A DNA stretch of 64,000 bases from Corynebacterium frankenforstense DSM 45800 (GCF_001941485.1 NZ_CP009247.1:1054001-1118000); one strand, 5' to 3'; shown: positions 23,631 through 34,455, numbered from the stretch's first letter. Program-made: numbers and translations. Notes: generated by a model not told the origin, from the sequence alone.

Positions 23631-25589
23631 CTACCTGCGGCGGGTCAGGAGCAGGGCCACGATGATGATCAGGGCGATGACGAGGATTCCGCCGGCTGCG
23701 GCGGCGATCCACATCAGGTTGAAGCCGCCGTCGTCCTCGGACTCCTGGGCCTGCTGGTCGGTGTCCGCGGCCTCGGCCTTGTCGTCCTTCTTCTCCGCGT
23801 CCTTGTCCTTCTCATCCGAGGGCGGGGTGTCTGAGGGCGGCGGACCGTCGGCGTTGACCATGCGCCACTCGGGGCCGTCGACCTTGTCGCCCTCGACGTC
23901 GAAGGCGATCTCATAGGGTTGGTCGATGCCCCGGGCTTCGTCCGAGGAGCCGAGGCGCATAGCGACTCCCACGTAGTAGTCGCCGGCGAGTGAGAATTTG
24001 CCACCGGCCCTGTTGCTTTGGCGATTGTTGAAGAGGATCGGCTTTTCGGTCGTCGCGGTGGTGGTCTCGGTGCCGTCTTCAGGAGGTTCGACGACGAATT
24101 CACGGGCTTCGATCAAGTGGGGCGAGTAGATGGTGCCCGAGATTCGGTCGAGAACGTCGCCGCGTTCCGACTTGCCGGTGCGGATGGTCACCACGGGGCG
24201 CTGACCCCAGTCGACCGGCACCTTGTAGAAGCGGTACTCGCCGGGGACGATCGTGTCGGAGTAGGCGCCGGGCTTGACCTCGGCGGCGTCGGCGAAGCCG
24301 GTCCCGCCGGTGACCGGCGTGGTCTCGTCCAAGGGGAGGTCCGCCTGGCTCTTCTGGTCGCCGCCGGAGCCATCCTCCGGGATGCCTTGCATGGGCGTCT
24401 CATCCGGGACGGGCTCGAAGGCGACCTGGACCTCGATGGACACTTCACGGCCGGTCAGATCAGCACTGGAGAAGATGTCGTAGCCGAGGTACCACTGTTC
24501 CATATTGCAGTCGTCGCCCTGAGGGGCCTCAATTCCGGCGACTACGGGCTCCGGCGGTGTGTACGCGCTGAGGGGAGTTTCTCCGGTAGCCAGCCCCATT
24601 TCATCGCCAGAGCAGTCTTTTCCGTTGGATGTATTACCGATGTCGTCCAGGTGGTAAAAGAGATTTTTCGAAGGACCAGAGGTATCACCGGCGGTACCGG
24701 TGGCATCGCGGTCGGGGAAGCCGGTCACGGTGACGTAGGCGTTGTGACCCTCGGGGACGGCGACGCGGATGTAGCGCAGGCCCTCGTCTTTCTCGTTGTT
24801 GGGGGTCACTCGAGTGTGGTAACGGCCCTCGCCGAGCCACTTGGCGTCCTCGATCGAGTCGGCGAACTCGAATTCCGTGCCGGCGGCCTTGTAAGTGGTC
24901 ACGGCGCGCTGTGCGAGGAACTGCAGTTCCTCGGCGAGTTTGTCGGCGTCGTCGGCCTGGCGGTACTCACCGCCGGTGGACCCGGAGATGCACTCGAGCT
25001 CCTTGCGTGCCGCTTCGTCGACGTGGAAGCCGACGGTGTGGACGACCAGGCCGACACCTTCGTCTGCGAGTTCCTCGGCGACCTCGCAGACCGGCGGTGG
25101 GGCACAGGAGTCGATGCCGTCGGAGACCAGGATGATGGAGCGCTCACCTTTGTCGGGCAGTTCGTCTGCTGCGTGGCGCAGTGCGTTGCCCATCGGTGTG
25201 TAGCCGGTGGGGGTCAGCCCGTCGATGCCGTCGTGGAACTTGTCGCGGTCCAGCGCTTTCACAGGGGCCAACGTTTCGATGTCCTTGCAGCCGGCCTCGC
25301 GGTTGTCGGGTGCGTCGGATTCGTTAGCGCCGTAGGCGACCAGTCCCATCGTGGCGGTGTCGGGCAGCTCGTCGACCAGTGTGTGGGCGGCCTTCTTGGC
25401 GGAGTCCATGCGGGTGCCGTCGCCGTCTGATTCGAGCATGGAACTGGAGGCGTCCATGATCAGCACGGAGGAGGCTTTGGCGTCGTCCTGTGCTGTCGCG
25501 GTCGGGGTGAAGACGCCGATGAATGCCGCGAAGATCGCGAGGACCGTCAGTGTGGCGGAGGCCCGTATGGGTTGTCCCGTTCGTTTCAT
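23631..25589 (-). CDS. Secreted, membrane-anchored VWA-domain protein, copy 1
   Basis: 652 residues. Signal peptide to about residue 33 (…PTATAQ), then a von Willebrand A domain with the MIDAS start LIMDASSSM near residue 45 and later LVSDGIDSC. A middle domain of unknown fold carries GxGFADAxEVKPGxYSD and WGQRPVVT blocks. A Lys/Asp/Glu-rich stalk precedes one C-terminal membrane helix (LMWIAAAAGGILVIALIII) and a TRRR stop-transfer. So it is displayed outside the cytoplasmic membrane with a metal-dependent adhesion site; its ligand is unknown. A close paralog lies at 30528-32488. Confidence 0.86.
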   Translation of the reverse strand: MKRTGQPIRASATLTVLAIFAAFIGVFTPTATAQDDAKASSVLIMDASSSMLESDGDGTRMDSAKKAAHTLVDELPDTATMGLVAYGANESDAPDNREAGCKDIETLAPVKALDRDKFHDGIDGLTPTGYTPMGNALRHAADELPDKGERSIILVSDGIDSCAPPPVCEVAEELADEGVGLVVHTVGFHVDEAARKELECISGSTGGEYRQADDADKLAEELQFLAQRAVTTYKAAGTEFEFADSIEDAKWLGEGRYHTRVTPNNEKDEGLRYIRVAVPEGHNAYVTVTGFPDRDATGTAGDTSGPSKNLFYHLDDIGNTSNGKDCSGDEMGLATGETPLSAYTPPEPVVAGIEAPQGDDCNMEQWYLGYDIFSSADLTGREVSIEVQVAFEPVPDETPMQGIPEDGSGGDQKSQADLPLDETTPVTGGTGFADAAEVKPGAYSDTIVPGEYRFYKVPVDWGQRPVVTIRTGKSERGDVLDRISGTIYSPHLIEAREFVVEPPEDGTETTTATTEKPILFNNRQSNRAGGKFSLAGDYYVGVAMRLGSSDEARGIDQPYEIAFDVEGDKVDGPEWRMVNADGPPPSDTPPSDEKDKDAEKKDDKAEAADTDQQAQESEDDGGFNLMWIAAAAGGILVIALIIIVALLLTRRR

Positions 25590-25631
25590 GGTGTGCCTCG
25601 TCAGGTTCAGTTAAGTGAAATAGGGCACACC
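25590..25631 (-). promoter_or_regulatory. Leader inverted repeat before VWA copy 1
   Basis: GGTGTGCC (25624-25631, minus strand) and GGCACACC (25590-25597) form an 8-bp perfect inverted repeat ending directly at the ATG and partly enclosing the GAGG ribosome site. It is conserved in the paralog, so it may be a translational control hairpin. Upstream to 25690 the leader is also shared with the paralog; no clear -10/-35 pair could be fixed. Confidence 0.5.
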
Positions 25632-25708
25632 CAAGGTATTTCATTCACACCATGCGCGCGCCCCGGACAAGGACACGCTTATGTAACGATGTGCGGGAAC
25701 TGGCGCCA

Positions 25709-25744
25709 GGCTGGACCGGCACGGCACCGACGGGGCGCGGTAGG
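25709..25744 (+). repeat. 36-bp direct repeat, copy 2 (moeB end fragment)
   Basis: Exact copy of the moeB 3' end at 23370-23405, here non-coding, beyond the promoter side of VWA copy 1. No integrase or transposase is present. Confidence 0.88.
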
Positions 25745-25815
25745 CCGTGCTCGCGGGTCGATTGGGCGTCGCCGGGCGCGGGTTCGGGGCCGGTCCCGGG
25801 GCCTGCCGGTTGTGG

Positions 25816-25948
25816 GGTGTCAGATTGTGCGACGAAGCGGTCGCACATTCTGACACCCCGTTTTTCGTCGAGGCTCTGACCTGTGATGATTCGCGTAACG
25901 GTCGTGTGACCGTCAGAATGTGCGACGTCGTAGTCGCACACTCTGACG
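25816..25948. repeat. 133-bp double-hairpin element, copy B
   Basis: Same layout as copy A. Hairpin 1 arms about 25814-25832 and 25841-25859 followed by TTTTTCG; hairpin 2 arms 25911-25925 and 25934-25948, one mismatch each. The 415-bp gap 25590-26004 is made of the VWA leader, the 36-bp repeat, a GC spacer and this element. Confidence 0.86.
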
Positions 25949-26004
25949 TTCCCCGGTGGAAAAGCGTGCGGCCCGCGCCGGCGGCCCGCGCCGGCGCTCC
26001 CGTC

Positions 26005-26547
26005 TCAGTCCCGGTCCAGCCCCCGCCCGCGGCGCCCGATCCGCCGGGCCGCGCGCCGTGCGGTCAGCCAGGACTCCTCGAGCTCGACCGCGCGCCGGTC
26101 GGTGACCGCGAGCAGGCGCTCGAGGTCGCGCACCGTCATGTCCGGGTCGGCCAGGCGCGCCTCGATGCGGTTGAGGAAGCGCCGCGCGCCGTGGCACTGG
26201 TAGTGGAACCGCTGGATCTCCGGGTCGGAGGTGTCCGGGTCCGCCAAGGCAGGCCGGTTGAAGGTGCGGTCGGCCAGCGCGTCGGCGTCCTGCGAGGTGC
26301 GGAACTTCTCGAAGGCCTCGAGCACGTCACGGATGTCCTCCGCCGAAAGGCGCACGGAGTTCGTCAGCGCCGCGGCCTCCCGCCCGGCCGCACCGGGGTC
26401 GCGGCGGGTGGCCACGAAGACCACCGTCAGCAGCATGCCCGCGAGCAGCAGCCCGGGCAGCTTCATCAGCCAGACCAGCAGCACGCAGCCGGCGGCCAAC
26501 CCGATCAGGTAGAGCCGCGGGACACCGCGTTGCGGTGCGGGCGGCAT
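26005..26547 (-). CDS. Hypothetical membrane protein
   Basis: 180 residues. Two adjacent hydrophobic helices near the N-terminus (LYLIGLAAGCVLLVWLM and LLLAGMLLTVVFVAT), then a charged helical cytoplasmic part of about 120 residues rich in Arg and Glu. No recognised domain. It begins three bases after the stop of the preceding Cys-rich protein and has no ribosome site of its own, so it is probably co-translated with it. Confidence 0.78.
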   Translation of the reverse strand: MPPAPQRGVPRLYLIGLAAGCVLLVWLMKLPGLLLAGMLLTVVFVATRRDPGAAGREAAALTNSVRLSAEDIRDVLEAFEKFRTSQDADALADRTFNRPALADPDTSDPEIQRFHYQCHGARRFLNRIEARLADPDMTVRDLERLLAVTDRRAVELEESWLTARRAARRIGRRGRGLDRD

Positions 26548-26550
26548 GGG

Positions 26551-27309
26551 TCAGTGCCCGCCGCAGCCGCACCCGCCGGCGCCGCAGCCGCAGCCGCCGG
26601 AGCCGCCGCAGCCACCGCCGGTGACCAGGACGGAGGCCGCCATCAGGGCGGTGCCGGCGATCACGGCGCCCGGCTGGGGCACGTCGGCGGCGTCGGGCAG
26701 GCAGACGTCGAAGGGGAAGGGGCCCTCGACGGTGGCGTGGATGAACGCCTGGCCGGTCAGGTCGCTGGTGCGGCGCTCGGCGGTGATCACGCGGGCGGAG
26801 AACTGCGCGCCGGCGTCGGGCACGGCGGCACCCGAGCCGGAGGCGACCAGCTGCGCGCCCTCGGAGTAGACCACGCCGAAGACCTCGCCGGTGGCTTTCT
26901 CGTACTCGACGTCGGAGGGGTAGACCTTCGCGTCGAGCGCCAGGGCGGTGATGCCCAGCGGCTGCTCGGGCTGCGGACCGACCTCGTAGAACAGCGGGCC
27001 CTGCGAGAGGTTCGCGGTGATGGTGCCCAGCTCCTGGCCGGCCGGGTCGGTGACGTCGACAAGTGCGAGGACGTCGTTGACCATGTCGAGGGTGCCGGTG
27101 GTCTGGGACTGCGCGTCGAAGCCCGCCCAGGTCGAGTACGGTTCGACGGCGAGGATGTTGATCTGTGCGCCGGAGGGGTCGCTGTACTGGATCAGCTGGC
27201 CGCCGCGCACGGCGCCGGTCACGGCGAGTCGGTCGGTGCCGATGGCCGCCTCGACCGCGTCCTGCCAGCGGTCGAAGTCCAGGCCGATGCTCTTCAGGTC
27301 GTCGCTCAT
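26551..27309 (-). CDS. Hypothetical protein with Cys/Gly-rich C-terminal tail
   Basis: 252 residues. About 200 residues form a soluble domain of unknown family (begins DLKSIGLDFDRWQDAVEAA). Then comes a short hydrophobic stretch (VIAGTALMAASVLV) and a final 22 residues made almost only of Gly and Cys (five Cys, CGCG pairs) ending in His. Such tails occur on a few actinobacterial membrane proteins of unknown role; metal binding or disulfide linkage is possible. ATG at 27309 is preferred over a GTG two codons earlier. Followed by the two-helix membrane protein, likely a partner. Confidence 0.8.
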   Translation of the reverse strand: MSDDLKSIGLDFDRWQDAVEAAIGTDRLAVTGAVRGGQLIQYSDPSGAQINILAVEPYSTWAGFDAQSQTTGTLDMVNDVLALVDVTDPAGQELGTITANLSQGPLFYEVGPQPEQPLGITALALDAKVYPSDVEYEKATGEVFGVVYSEGAQLVASGSGAAVPDAGAQFSARVITAERRTSDLTGQAFIHATVEGPFPFDVCLPDAADVPQPGAVIAGTALMAASVLVTGGGCGGSGGCGCGAGGCGCGGH

Positions 27310-27412
27310 GCGCACGATTCTACGTGCGCGCCCGCGCGGGCAGGCACCCGGGAGCCCGCTGACCGGGGAGTGCCGGCACGCCCGTCACGACGACGTGGGA
27401 CAATGGAAGGCA

Positions 27413-28984
<1,572 letters not shown>

Positions 28985-29053
28985 GACGTCGAGGAGGACC
29001 TCGGGAAGTAGGGGATTTCCGTGCGCGACCTGGGCGCGCAATAATCGAGGTCT

Positions 29054-30437
29054 GTGAACGAATCCGAGAATCGCACAGAAGACGCCGGCTCCGCGGGGGG
29101 CGGGGACCGGCACCGACACCGCCGGCGGGGGAGCGGCGGCACCCGCCCGCCGCGGACTGGGCTGGACGCTGCACGGCGACGGCCGGCGGATCCTGCCAGG
29201 TGAGGTCGTCGAGCCCGAGGAGCGGCTGAGCTGGCCGCGCACCATCGGCATCGGCATGCAGCACGTCATCGCCATGTTCGGCGCCACCCTGCTGGTGCCG
29301 ACGATCACCGGCTTCCCGGTCAACACCACGCTGCTGTTCTCCGGGCTGGGCACCATGCTCTTCCTGCTGATGACGCGCAACCGGCTGCCCAGCTACCTGG
29401 GCAGCTCCTTCGCCTTCATCGCCCCGCTGACCGCCACCCAGGCCGACGGCATCGCCGTCCAGCTCGGCGGAATCGTCGTCACGGGTGCGGCGCTGGCCTG
29501 CGTGGGCTTCATCGTCAAGGCCGCCGGCAAGCGCGTCATCGACGCCGTGATGCCCCCGGCAGTCACCGGCGCGATCGTCGCCCTGATCGGCCTGAACCTC
29601 GCGCCCACGGCCGCCGAGAACTTCCAGTCGCAGCCCTGGGTGGCCGGCGTGACGCTGCTGGCCATCCTCGTGGCCACGGTCGCCGGGCGCGGCATGGTCG
29701 CCCGCCTGGGCATCCTCATCGGCGTGATCATCGGCTGGGTCTTTGCCGCCCTGACCGGTGCGATCGGCCCCGAGGCCGCCGAGCACATCCGCGAGGCAGC
29801 CTGGATCGGCGTGCCGCAGTTCCACACCCCGGAGTTCCGGCTCTCGGCCGTGCTGGTCACCCTGCCGGTGATCATCGTGCTCATCGCCGAGAACGTCGGC
29901 CACGTCAAGGCCGTCTCCCAGATGACCGGCCGCAACCTCGACGGTCTTGCCGGCGACGCGCTGCTCGCCGACGGCCTGGCGACGACCGTCGCGGGCCTGT
30001 CCGGCGGCTCCGGCACCACGACCTACGCCGAGAACGTCGGCGTGATGGCCGCGACCCGCGTCTACTCCACGGCCGCCTACTGGGTCGCGGCGCTGACCGC
30101 GGTGGCCCTGGCCTTCATCCCGAAGTTCGGCGCGCTCATCTTCACCATCCCCTCCGGCGTGCTCGGCGGGGCGACCCTCGTGCTCTACGGCCTGATCGGC
30201 ATGCTGGGCATCCGCATCTGGCAGGACAACCGGGTCGACTTCAACAACCCGGTCAACCTCACCGCTGCGGCCACGGCGTTGATCGCCGGCATCGGCAACC
30301 TGACCCTCTCGGTCGGCCCGGTGGAGCTCGAGGGCATCGCCTGGGGCTCGATCGGCATCATCGTCGGCTACCCGATCCTCAAGTGGCTCTACGTTCACGT
30401 CGGCGAGGGCGGCGCGGCTGTCTTCTCCCGCCGCTGA
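29054..30437 (+). CDS. Uracil/xanthine permease (NCS2 family), N-terminus frameshifted
   Basis: Nucleobase:cation symporter-2 with about 12-14 helices. The uninterrupted frame starts with ATG at 29256 (MQHVIAMFG), inside the first conserved block. The same frame upstream encodes GWTLHGDGRRILPGE and ERLSWPRTIGIG, which are standard for actinobacterial members, but contains no start codon before a stop at 29055. A GTG at 29054 with GAGG upstream opens a different frame. Removing one G from the run at 29095-29100 joins them into one 460-residue protein. Later motifs include AENVGHVKAVSQMTGRN and GSGTTTYAENVG. Either a real frameshift or a sequence error. Confidence 0.85.
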
Positions 30438-30466
30438 GGCAGGGGAGGACCGACCCCCGACGCGGG

Positions 30467-30502
30467 TGACCCCCGGCGCCGTTCAAACGGCGTCGGGGGT
30501 CA
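30467..30502. terminator. Hairpin between permease and VWA copy 2
   Basis: TGACCCCCGgcGCCGTT pairs with AACGGCgtCGGGGGTCA around a CA loop. No T-run on either side; it probably separates the two convergent transcripts. Confidence 0.5.
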
Positions 30503-30527
30503 GCTGTGCTCGCGGCGGGTCAGGGCT

Positions 30528-32488
30528 TTACCTGCGGCGGGTCATGAGCAGGGCCACGATGATGATCAGGGCGATGACGAGGATGCCGCCGGCTGCGGCG
30601 GCGATCCACATCAGGTTGAAGCCGCCGTCGTCGTCGGAGTCCTGGGCCTGCTGGTCGGTGTCCTCGGAGTCGGCCTTGTCGCCTTCCTTGTCCGCGCCCT
30701 CCTGCTTCTCAGTGGAGGGCGGGGTGTCGGAGGGCGGCGGCCCGTCGGCGTTGACCATGCGCCATTCGGGGCCGTCGGTCTTGTCGCCTTCGAAGGCGAT
30801 CTCGTAGGGCTGGTCGATGCCGGTGACTGCATTTGTGTCGCGGCCGTAGTACATGGCGACTCCGATGTAGAAGTCGCCGGCCAGGGAGGTAGGGCCACCG
30901 GTGTCGGATGCGCGGTTGTTGAAGAGGACCGGTCGGTCAGTGGCGGCGGTGCCGCTGTCGGAGCCTCCGTCATGAGGCGGGGAGACATCGAGCTCTGCGG
31001 AACTTACGCGGTGCGGCGAATAGATCACAGCGGCGATTCGGTCGACGTTCTCGCGCTCAGACTTGTTCGAACGGAGGGTGACGACGGGGCGCTGGCCCCA
31101 GTCGACCGGCACCTTGTAGAAGCGGTACTCGCCGGGGACGATCGTGTCGGAGTAGGTGCCGGGCTTGACTTCGACGGCGTCGGCGAAGCCGGTGCCGCCG
31201 GTGATCGGCGAGGCGTCCTCCAGGGGGAGGTCGCGGTGATCCGTCGAGTTATCTCCTTCCTCCCCGTCCGGGTAGCTAGCCTGGGTCTTCTCGTCGGGGA
31301 CGGGCTCGAAGGAGATCTCTACCTCGATCGAGGCGTCGCTGACCTCCTTGCTGGGCGTGTATATCTCGTAGCCGAGGTACCACTGATCCATGTCGCACTC
31401 GGTGTCGAGGCCGCCGTCGATCCGGACTACGTGAGGCTCCGGCGGTTTATAGGCTGTGAGCTCGGTACTGGTCCCACTACTCGTGAGCGACTCACTGGTG
31501 CATGAGTCGTGTCCGGAGGTGCTGTCGACTTCTGAGCTGAAGTAATTGAGGTTCAAGCCTCCTGAGGCGACGACTTCGCCGGTGGCCTCACGGTCGGGGA
31601 AGCCGGTCAGCGAGACGTAGGCGTTGTGCCCTCGGGGACGGCGACGCGGATGTAGTGCAGTCCCTGGTTGATGTTTGTGTTCGGGGTCACCCGGGTGTGG
31701 TAGCGGCCTTCGCCGAGCCATTTGGCGTCCTCGATCGAATCTGCGAACTCGAATTCCGTTCCGGCCTTCTGGTATCCGGCGATGCCTCGCTGGGCGAGGA
31801 CCTTCAGGTCCTCTGCGAGCTTGTCGGCGTCGTCGGCCTGGCGGTACTCGCCGCCGGTGGACTGCGAGATGCACTCGAGTTCTTTGCGGGCTTCGTCGTC
31901 GACGTGGAAGCCGACGGTGTGGACGACCAGACCGACACCTTCGTCGGCGAGTTCCTCGGCGACCTCGCAGACCGGCGGTGGGGCGCAGGAGTCGATGCCG
32001 TCGGAGACGAGGATGACGGAGCGTTCACCTTTGTCAGGCAGTTCGTCGGCTGCGTGTCGCAGGGCGTTGCCTATGGGGGTGTAGCCGGTGGGGGTCAGCC
32101 CGTCGATGCCGGCGTGGAACTTGTCGCGGTCGAGTTCGGCCACCGGTGCCAACGTTTCGATGTCCTTGCAGCCGGCCTCGCGGTTGTCGGGGGCGTCGGA
32201 CTCGTTGGCGCCGTAGGCGACGAACCCCATCGTGGCGGTGTCGGGGAGCTCATCGACGAGGGTGTGGGCGGCCTTTTTGGCGGAGTCCATGCGGGTTCCC
32301 TCACCGTCGGCTTCGAGCATTGAGCTGGAGGCGTCCATGATCAGCACGGAGGAGGCCTGGGCGTCGTCCTGGGCGGGCGTGTCGTCTTGCGCGGTGGCGG
32401 TCGGGGTGAAGACGCCGATGAATGCCGCGAAGATCGCGAGGACCGTCAGCGTGGCGGAGACCCGTCTGGGTTGTTCCGTTGGTTTCAT
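30528..32488 (-). pseudogene. VWA-domain protein, copy 2, broken by 1-bp frameshift
   Basis: Paralog of the 23631-25589 gene over its full length: signal peptide, VWA domain with LIMDASSSM, middle blocks, acidic stalk and C-terminal helix ending TRRR. The reading frame breaks at about 31628, where GTTGTGCCCTC replaces GTTGTGACCCTC of copy 1. The N-terminal piece stops at 31607, while the C-terminal piece is open in another frame from 31874 to 30528. Both pieces otherwise look intact with normal codon use, so the break is recent or a sequencing error. The leader is shared with copy 1, but the 36-bp and 133-bp repeats are not found here. Confidence 0.85.
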
Positions 32489-32489
32489 A

Positions 32490-32529
32490 GTGTGCCTCGT
32501 CAGGTTCAGTCAAGTGAATTAGGGCACAC
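32490..32529 (-). promoter_or_regulatory. Leader inverted repeat before VWA copy 2
   Basis: GTGTGCC/GGCACAC (32523-32529 and 32490-32496) with the same spacing as in copy 1 and enclosing the same GAGG site. Confidence 0.5.
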
Positions 32530-32889
32530 CCAACGTATTTCATTCAGGGCATGTGTGCTCCCTGGACAAGGACACGCTTATGTAACGAAGCGCGTATACC
32601 CTGGCAGCTGGCCCGCCGGTGGCTGCGCCCGCGTCCCAAAGATTCCCGGCGGGCGATAAGACCCCCGGGTGCCCCCGGGGCTGGCGTACGGGCCGCCGTG
32701 GCACCGCCCGCGCCCCCGCACCCCGCCGGCACCGCGGCCCGCCGGAGCGCCAACGGCGCACGGAACCGCTCACGGCGCCCGACGGGACGTCGGCAAGCGA
32801 CGGGCGGGGAAAGGGGCCCGGGGCGCCGCACGCGCCCCGCAGAACCCCACACAAACCCACAGAGGGCAGACATCCCCGAGGAACCCCGG
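32530..32889. other. Gene-free region between VWA copy 2 and ptsH
   Basis: Up to 32586 it is the leader shared with VWA copy 1. The remainder is very GC-rich with no convincing gene. It holds one near copy of the dispersed motif (32783-32798, minus strand GCTTGCCGACGTCCCG). The short open frames seen have no ribosome sites. Confidence 0.6.
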
Positions 32890-32925
32890 ACACGAGAAGA
32901 GCCCTCCCGTACCCGGGAGGGCTCT
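32890..32925 (-). terminator. Terminator of ptsH
   Basis: AGAGCCCTCCCG/CGGGAGGGCTCT hairpin (32898-32925), followed on the minus strand by TCTTCTCG. Confidence 0.75.
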
Positions 32926-32966
32926 GTCAGTCGCGGCGCCGGCTTGAGCACCGGCGTCGGCGGGGA

Positions 32967-33239
32967 CTACTCGGCGTCGAGGTCCTTCTCGATCAGGCCG
33001 GCGATCTTCTCCACGGCCTCCGCGTTGTCGGAGGTCACGGTGACCTGGTCGCCCTTCTCGGCGCCCAGGGCCATGATCATCAGCGACGAGGCGGCGTCCG
33101 TCTCGTCGTCATCCTCGTCACCACCGACGAGCGACAGGTAGATGTCGTCGTCGTACTCACCGGCGGCGTCGGCGATGATGGAAGCCGGGCGGGCGTGCAG
33201 GCCGACGGCGGAGCCGACGGTAACGGTCTTGGAGGCCAT
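32967..33239 (-). CDS. ptsH: Phosphocarrier protein HPr
   Basis: 90 residues. Active-site His in GLHARPAS at residue 15 and the regulatory-type Ser segment ASSLMIMALGA near 50. It takes phosphate from Enzyme I (38251-39939) and gives it to FruA and other EII proteins. An acidic insertion (GGDEDDDETD) precedes the Ser block. It stands 88 bp after ahpD on the same strand, separated from fruA by ahpC-ahpD. Confidence 0.95.
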   Translation of the reverse strand: MASKTVTVGSAVGLHARPASIIADAAGEYDDDIYLSLVGGDEDDDETDAASSLMIMALGAEKGDQVTVTSDNAEAVEKIAGLIEKDLDAE

Positions 33240-33327
33240 GGTCGTCCTTTCGTTGAACGGATTGCGGCCACGGGTGCCCGAACGGATGTCCGGGCGGACA
33301 CGAGGCCTGACGATCTCGACCAGAAGT

Positions 33328-33864
33328 CTAGTCGTCCGAGGCGGTCGTCGCCAGAATGTCGTAGGCCTGCGCGGCGGCGCGGACGGTACCGGCGACCTTG
33401 ACGGCCTCCCAGATCGTCTCGCGGCTCAGGCCCTCCTCGCGCAGCGTGTGCTCGTGGGCGTTCAGGCAGTGCTCGCAGCCGTTGACGGCGGAGACCGCCA
33501 GGGACCACAGCTCGAAGTCGGCCTTCTCCACGCCGGGGTTGGAGATGACGTTCATCCGCAGGCCCATGCGGACCCCGGAGTAGTCGTCGCCGAGCCAGGC
33601 GCGCGAGCGGTAGGCCACGTTGTTCATGGCCATCACGGTCGCGGCGGCGAAGGCGGCGTCGCGGGCGGCCTCGGAGAGGTGCTCCTTGGCCTCGGCGTCG
33701 ATCTCGCGCAGCACGGTCGCGTTGCCGGCGGAGGCGGCCACGGCGAGCATGGTGCCCCACAGCTGCTGCTCGTTGAGGTCCTTGGAGCGGGTCAGCGAGC
33801 CCAGGTTGAGCTTGGTGTCCTTGGCCCAGTCCGGGAATCCGTTGCGAAGTTCAGCGATACCCAT
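33328..33864 (-). CDS. ahpD: Alkylhydroperoxidase AhpD
   Basis: 178 residues. The [10 protein letters not shown] block near residue 132 gives the CxxC redox pair and proton-relay His. It reduces AhpC in actinobacteria, standing in for AhpF. Its ATG directly follows the ahpC stop (TAAATG), so the two are one operon. Confidence 0.95.
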   Translation of the reverse strand: MGIAELRNGFPDWAKDTKLNLGSLTRSKDLNEQQLWGTMLAVAASAGNATVLREIDAEAKEHLSEAARDAAFAAATVMAMNNVAYRSRAWLGDDYSGVRMGLRMNVISNPGVEKADFELWSLAVSAVNGCEHCLNAHEHTLREEGLSRETIWEAVKVAGTVRAAAQAYDILATTASDD

Positions 33865-34455
33865 TTACTTCAGCGCCTCCTGCACGACGTCCATCTTGTT
33901 GATGTTCTTGGTCGGGTCGTTGGCCTCCCAGTTGCAGGCGCAGACCTCCTCGGACTGCAGCGCGTCGAGCACGCGCAGCACCTCGTCGACGTTGCGGCCG
34001 ACGGCGTCCGGGGTCACGGAGACGAACTGGATGATGCCGTCCGGGTCGACGATGAAGGTGGCGCGGTCGGCCACGCCGTCCGCGTTCTCGATGCCCAGGG
34101 CGCGCACGAGCTCGTGGCGGATGTCGGAGAACATCGGGAAGCCCACGGTCTTGAGGTCCGGGTGGGTGGCGCGCCAGTTGAAGTGCGCGAACTCGTTGTC
34201 CACCGAGCCGCCCAGGATCTGGGTGTCGCGGTCCAGGAACTCCTCGTTGAGCTCGCCGAAGGCGGCGATCTCGGTCGGGCACACGAAGGTGAAGTCCTTC
34301 GGGTAGAAGAAGACCACCTTCCACTGCCGCGGGTACTTGTCCAGGCTGACGGTCTCGAAGTAGTCCTCGGGCTGCTGGGCGTTGGCCTCGTGGAGGTCGC
34401 CGCCCTTGAGTGCGGTGAGGTTGAACTCGGGGAACTTGTCACCGACGGTGAGCAT
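33865..34455 (-). CDS. ahpC: Alkyl hydroperoxide reductase AhpC (peroxiredoxin)
   Basis: 196 residues. Peroxidatic Cys in FTFVCPTEI near residue 60 and resolving Cys in EEVCACNW near 172. It reduces peroxides and is recycled by AhpD. ATG at 34455 is chosen because AGGAG is seven bases upstream; a GTG two codons earlier is one base from it. OxyR, the usual regulator, lies 14 kb away at 48543-49496. Confidence 0.95.
   Translation of the reverse strand: MLTVGDKFPEFNLTALKGGDLHEANAQQPEDYFETVSLDKYPRQWKVVFFYPKDFTFVCPTEIAAFGELNEEFLDRDTQILGGSVDNEFAHFNWRATHPDLKTVGFPMFSDIRHELVRALGIENADGVADRATFIVDPDGIIQFVSVTPDAVGRNVDEVLRVLDALQSEEVCACNWEANDPTKNINKMDVVQEALK

Noticed and set aside
23370..25948. Insertion sequence or prophage remnant at VWA copy 1
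   Set aside because: No transposase, integrase or typical terminal inverted repeats; only direct repeats are present.
23491..25948. CRISPR array
   Set aside because: Only two long repeats separated by a gene; no regular spacers and no cas genes.
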